Shown here: piece after piece, positions 6,494-8,335 of the stretch
How positions within the stretch are numbered: position 1 is the first letter of the stretch
Layout: each line of letters begins with the position of its first letter
Origin: an uncultured Eubacterium sp.
GTDB lineage: Bacteria; Bacillota; Clostridia; Lachnospirales; Lachnospiraceae
NCBI GenBank assembly: GCA_904502145.1
Contig: CAJGDH010000075.1
Location: 1-8,335 of the forward strand
Direction of reading: 5' to 3'
Length of the DNA stretch: 8,335 nucleotides
Program-made: the position numbers and the translations under genes
Notes under the pieces: model-generated
What the model was told of the DNA's origin: nothing
Database searches by the model: none
What the model saw: the letters and a program-made list of their open reading frames with translations, nothing else

Positions 6494-7465
6494 TCAGTAG
6501 CCCAGTTTCCTGTTTACAATGTAGGTCAGGGGGCGTCCGTCTGCATAGTTTACAAGGTCTTCGCAGAACATCTCCACCGCCCGGTCCCTGGTGTGGGGGA
6601 TGGTCATATTTCCTGCGATGTGGGGGGTGAGGATCACATTTTTTGTCTCCCAGAGAGGATCATCCTCCGGCAAAGGCTCATGCTGCATCACATCCAGGGC
6701 CGCTCCGGCGATCCGGTCTTCGTTGAGGGCTTTCACCAGGGCTTCCTCATCCACCGCGTCCCCTCTTCCCACATTGATCACATAGGCATCCTTCGGCAGA
6801 AGGGCAATACGGTCAGCGGAGAGGATTCCTGTGGTCTCCGGTGTGGAGGGAAGGGTCATGGCCAGTATATCCGTCTCCGCAAGGACAGAATCCATCTCTG
6901 TCCAGGGGACGATACGGTCAAAGGCAGGCTCGGTACATTTCCCGCTGCGGTTGACACCGATGATCTGCCTGGGTTCGAAGCCTTTTATTCTCCGGGCATA
7001 GCAGCCTCCCAGATCCCCGGTTCCCAGCACCGTGACCCGGCTGTTCTTCACCGATCTCTGGTCCCTCGGGCGAAGCCACTCCCTGTTCCTGATCCCTTCC
7101 TGGAATTCCGGCATGCGTCGGATCATCATCAGGGTCACCATGACCATATGCTCAGCCAGGGTAGCCCCGTAGGCACCGGAAGAATTGGTCAGGATAAGTT
7201 CATCGGACAGGATGGCTCCCGGTCTGGTGAAGAGATCCGCCCCCGCGGAAGGGAGGCACAGCCATCTGATGTCTTTTTTAGTAGCCGCGGTTTTCACCGG
7301 CTTGCCGAAGATGATCTCCACATCTTCCATGGCTCCCGCTTCGATCGCTTCATCCTCACTGTCGTAGAAAGAAACAGCGAAGCCAAGGCTCTCCGCCAGT
7401 TTTCTGACCTTTTCTTTATGGAGATCATTCATCCAGATGTTGGTAACGACTATATTTCTGCTCAT
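6494..7465 (-). CDS. D-2-hydroxyacid dehydrogenase (NAD(P)-dependent)
   Basis: 323 residues, normal for the family. The nucleotide-binding motif GTGDLG is at 148-153 in VTVLGTGDLGGCYARRIKGF-like context. The catalytic set is complete: Arg234 in NVGRGDAVDEEAL, Glu263 in QHEPLPEDDPLW and His282 in LTPHIAGN. These cytoplasmic enzymes reversibly reduce 2-oxoacids to D-2-hydroxyacids. After the second beta strand the sequence is GVNRSGK (Asn172, Arg173) rather than the Asp typical of NAD users, which suggests NADPH preference as in GhrA-like glyoxylate/hydroxypyruvate reductases; that is inference. The ATG is preceded by GGGAGG at 9 bases. It begins a probable operon with the EamA transporter. The exact substrate is unknown, so no gene symbol is given. 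Confidence 0.94.
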   Translation of the reverse strand: MSRNIVVTNIWMNDLHKEKVRKLAESLGFAVSFYDSEDEAIEAGAMEDVEIIFGKPVKTAATKKDIRWLCLPSAGADLFTRPGAILSDELILTNSSGAYGATLAEHMVMVTLMMIRRMPEFQEGIRNREWLRPRDQRSVKNSRVTVLGTGDLGGCYARRIKGFEPRQIIGVNRSGKCTEPAFDRIVPWTEMDSVLAETDILAMTLPSTPETTGILSADRIALLPKDAYVINVGRGDAVDEEALVKALNEDRIAGAALDVMQHEPLPEDDPLWETKNVILTPHIAGNMTIPHTRDRAVEMFCEDLVNYADGRPLTYIVNRKLGY

Positions 7466-7516
7466 CTCTTCTTTCCTCCCTGATGTCCGGATTTTTATCT
7501 GTCGATATCTTAGATT

Positions 7517-7545
7517 ACTATACTAGAATTGGCGGATAAAGTCCA
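7517..7545 (-). promoter_or_regulatory. Probable promoter of the dehydrogenase / transporter operon
   Basis: On the minus strand TGGACT (7545-7540) and TATAGT (7522-7517) are spaced by 17 bases, about 45 bases before the dehydrogenase ATG. The -35 matches the consensus at four of six positions, so this is a moderate promoter call. Confidence 0.5.
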
Positions 7546-7593
7546 CCGGCATGGAGATGTTCTTATTTTTACCAGTCTCATGACCATTATGAA

Positions 7594-7623
7594 TAAACAG
7601 AATCCGGAAATTTGCCTTATAAT
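7594..7623 (+). promoter_or_regulatory. Probable promoter of the small plus-strand gene
   Basis: A perfect -10 TATAAT (7618-7623) is preceded at 18 bases by TAAACA (7594-7599), a partial -35. Transcription would start near 7630, leaving a leader of about 47 bases. It is divergent from the dehydrogenase promoter. Confidence 0.5.
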
Positions 7624-7676
7624 AATGCCATGAAAACAATTTTTACTGATGACTATACAGGCAGAGGGGTGTGACA

Positions 7677-7940
7677 ATGAGTACAATTCTTGAACAGATG
7701 AGAAAAATGGACCTTGAGAACGCAGTCGGCAAGTCAGAATTCAGGAATCCTGTGTTTAAGAAGGATCCGAACAAGATTTATTTCGGAAACAGTCTGGCGA
7801 TCAGCGACATTTCCAAAAAATACATTGAAAAATTCAAAGCTGCTGATTCCGGCGCAGCCGCACCGGCAGCAGGTGACAGCACTTCCATTCTGAAAGCTCT
7901 CCGTCAGAGAAATATGGATGCCGCCACAAAGAATATGTAA
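7677..7940 (+). CDS. Small hypothetical protein (87 aa), not recognised
   Basis: The only plus-strand gene. The ATG at 7677 is chosen over an in-frame GTG six bases earlier because GAGGGG lies about 8 bases before the ATG. The protein has no Cys, no signal peptide and no membrane helix. Residues 1-60 are charged with mixed Lys/Asp/Glu (MSTILEQMRKMDLENAVGKS, then FRNPVFKKDPNKIYFGNSLA), a Gly/Ala/Pro-rich linker follows (about 57-66, SGAAAPAAGD), and the end is a short basic helix (SILKALRQRNMDAATKNM). A perfect TATAAT upstream, a good ribosome site and a strong terminator 26 bases after the stop all support a real, independently transcribed and probably well expressed gene. I do not recognise the family and assign no function; a soluble cytoplasmic protein is most likely. 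Confidence 0.82.
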   Translation: MSTILEQMRKMDLENAVGKSEFRNPVFKKDPNKIYFGNSLAISDISKKYIEKFKAADSGAAAPAAGDSTSILKALRQRNMDAATKNM

Positions 7941-7966
7941 GAAATTTTCGAAAACGTTTCCTTTAT

Positions 7967-8001
7967 AAAAGCCCCGGAATCTTTTGGATTCCGGGGCTTT
8001 T
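7967..8001. terminator. Bidirectional rho-independent terminator
   Basis: A perfect 15-bp stem, AAAAGCCCCGGAATC (7967-7981) with GATTCCGGGGCTTTT (7987-8001), encloses the loop TTTTG. On the plus strand it ends in five Ts and closes the small gene; on the minus strand it ends in four Ts and closes the gene entering from the right. The two genes converge on it. Confidence 0.95.
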
Positions 8002-8028
8002 TAATTGCATCACTTTACCTCAGTCTTT

Positions 8029-8073
8029 GGTATGCTCCTGATTGGCATGCTCCTAATTGGTATTTTCCTGATT
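8029..8073 (-). repeat. Three tandem 15-bp units spanning a stop codon
   Basis: Units 8029-8043, 8044-8058 and 8059-8073 follow GGYATGCTCCTRATT with a few changes in the third. On the minus strand they read in frame as NQENT, N-stop-EHA and NQEHT, then KD and TGA. The stop codon (TAG) of the partial gene sits in the middle unit, where the other units have CAG. Confidence 0.85.
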
Positions 8074-8335
8074 TGCTTTCTGCTTATTCGCGTTGGCCCG
8101 TCTTCTGCGGCCACCCTTTTTCTTCCTAGATCCGGTCTTCTTCTCCGTGGTTTCAGACGGTTGGTCAGAAGGGGGCTGCTTATCCCCGGGAACCGGTTGT
8201 TGGTCAGAAGCCGGCTTATCTTTGGGAACCGGTTGTCCGTCAGATACCGGCTTATCCTCAGTAACCGGCTGCACACTTTCCTCCGTCCCGCCGCTGCTGT
8301 CTTCCGGGCTTTCCTCATCCTTCATGGGGCTTTCA
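8053..8335 (-). CDS. C-terminal tail of a protein extending beyond the right edge; low-complexity, function not visible
   Basis: Only about 93 residues are visible and the frame stays open to the window edge (ESP precedes the first internal ATG at 8325), so this is probably the end of a longer protein rather than a 90-aa gene. The order is: an acidic Ser/Glu/Asp stretch; a Pro/Asp/Gln linker of 12-residue repeats (KPVSDGQPVPKD, KPASDQQPVPGD and a degenerate third); a strongly basic block (KKKGGRRRRANANKQK); and a polar NQENTN end. Such acidic-then-basic disordered tails are common on RNA- or DNA-associated proteins in Firmicutes, but there is no domain here to name it. The other open minus frame (8010-8318) gives an Arg/Ile-rich product without sense and is judged a shadow. 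The transcript ends at the bidirectional terminator. Confidence 0.65.
   Translation of the reverse strand, partial: ESPMKDEESPEDSSGGTEESVQPVTEDKPVSDGQPVPKDKPASDQQPVPGDKQPPSDQPSETTEKKTGSRKKKGGRRRRANANKQKANQENTN
8155..8270 (-). repeat. Degenerate 36-bp tandem repeat in the Pro/Asp/Gln linker
   Basis: Two good 36-bp units (8188-8223 and 8224-8259), both starting GGGAACCGGTTGT and containing CCGGCTTATC, are flanked by a degenerate unit at about 8155-8187 and a partial one at 8260-8270. They encode 12-residue units of the type KPxSDxQPVPxD in the partial gene at the right edge. This is a coding repeat, not a CRISPR array. Confidence 0.85.

Noticed and set aside
6593..7483. Long plus-strand ORF (296 codons) antisense to the dehydrogenase
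   Set aside because: It is antisense to a complete dehydrogenase with all catalytic residues; it has no good ribosome site and its His/Arg/Pro-rich product resembles no protein. GC-rich third positions produce such shadows.
8155..8270. Possible CRISPR array
   Set aside because: The units are contiguous 36-bp repeats without unique spacers and stay in frame in a coding region.
8010..8318. Alternative minus-strand frame at the right edge
   Set aside because: It runs through the same repeats in another frame and gives an Arg/Ile/Leu-rich product; the 8053 frame gives a typical acidic-to-basic tail and stays open to the edge.

Overview
The window looks like a chromosomal segment from a Gram-positive anaerobe of the Clostridia, probably Lachnospiraceae or a close relative. 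The reasons are strong AGGAGG-type ribosome binding sites, consensus sigma-A promoters (TTGACA/TTGAAA with 17-base spacers), U-tailed hairpin terminators, a radical SAM/SPASM maturase, and secreted proteins with clostridial-style beta repeats. This placement is inference from gene style, not a database match. All but one of the genes are on the minus strand, so the region reads from right to left.

Right edge (7466-8335). This holds the C-terminal end of a minus-strand protein that continues past the window, with a low-complexity Pro/Asp/Ser linker and a basic tail. Facing it is a small plus-strand gene of unknown function (87 aa). The two converge on one strong hairpin that can terminate both.

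Metabolic pair (5582-7465). A D-2-hydroxyacid dehydrogenase is followed, after 51 bases, by a ten-helix EamA-type (DMT) transporter, probably as one operon.

Secreted pair (3759-5447). A secreted protein with a Cys/His/Asn arrangement like NlpC/P60 or CHAP amidases is followed 18 bases later by a secreted protein built of YD-like beta-hairpin units. A perfect-stem terminator closes the operon.

Small regulatory module (2801-3525). A five-helix membrane protein and a 64-aa Xre-type HTH regulator, two bases apart, sit under a near-consensus promoter and end at a terminator.

Left end (1-2677). This is the most interesting part. A radical SAM/SPASM enzyme overlaps by four bases (ATGA) the start of a membrane protein. 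That protein has an extracytoplasmic beta-rich domain, one transmembrane helix, a zinc ribbon, and a C-terminal tail of Ser-Ser-(Cys-Ala)n repeats ending in GRAGCS. The coupling suggests that the enzyme post-translationally modifies the Cys-Ala tail, which would lie on the cytoplasmic side: a RiPP-like core carried on a large membrane protein. The last few residues of this protein lie outside the window.
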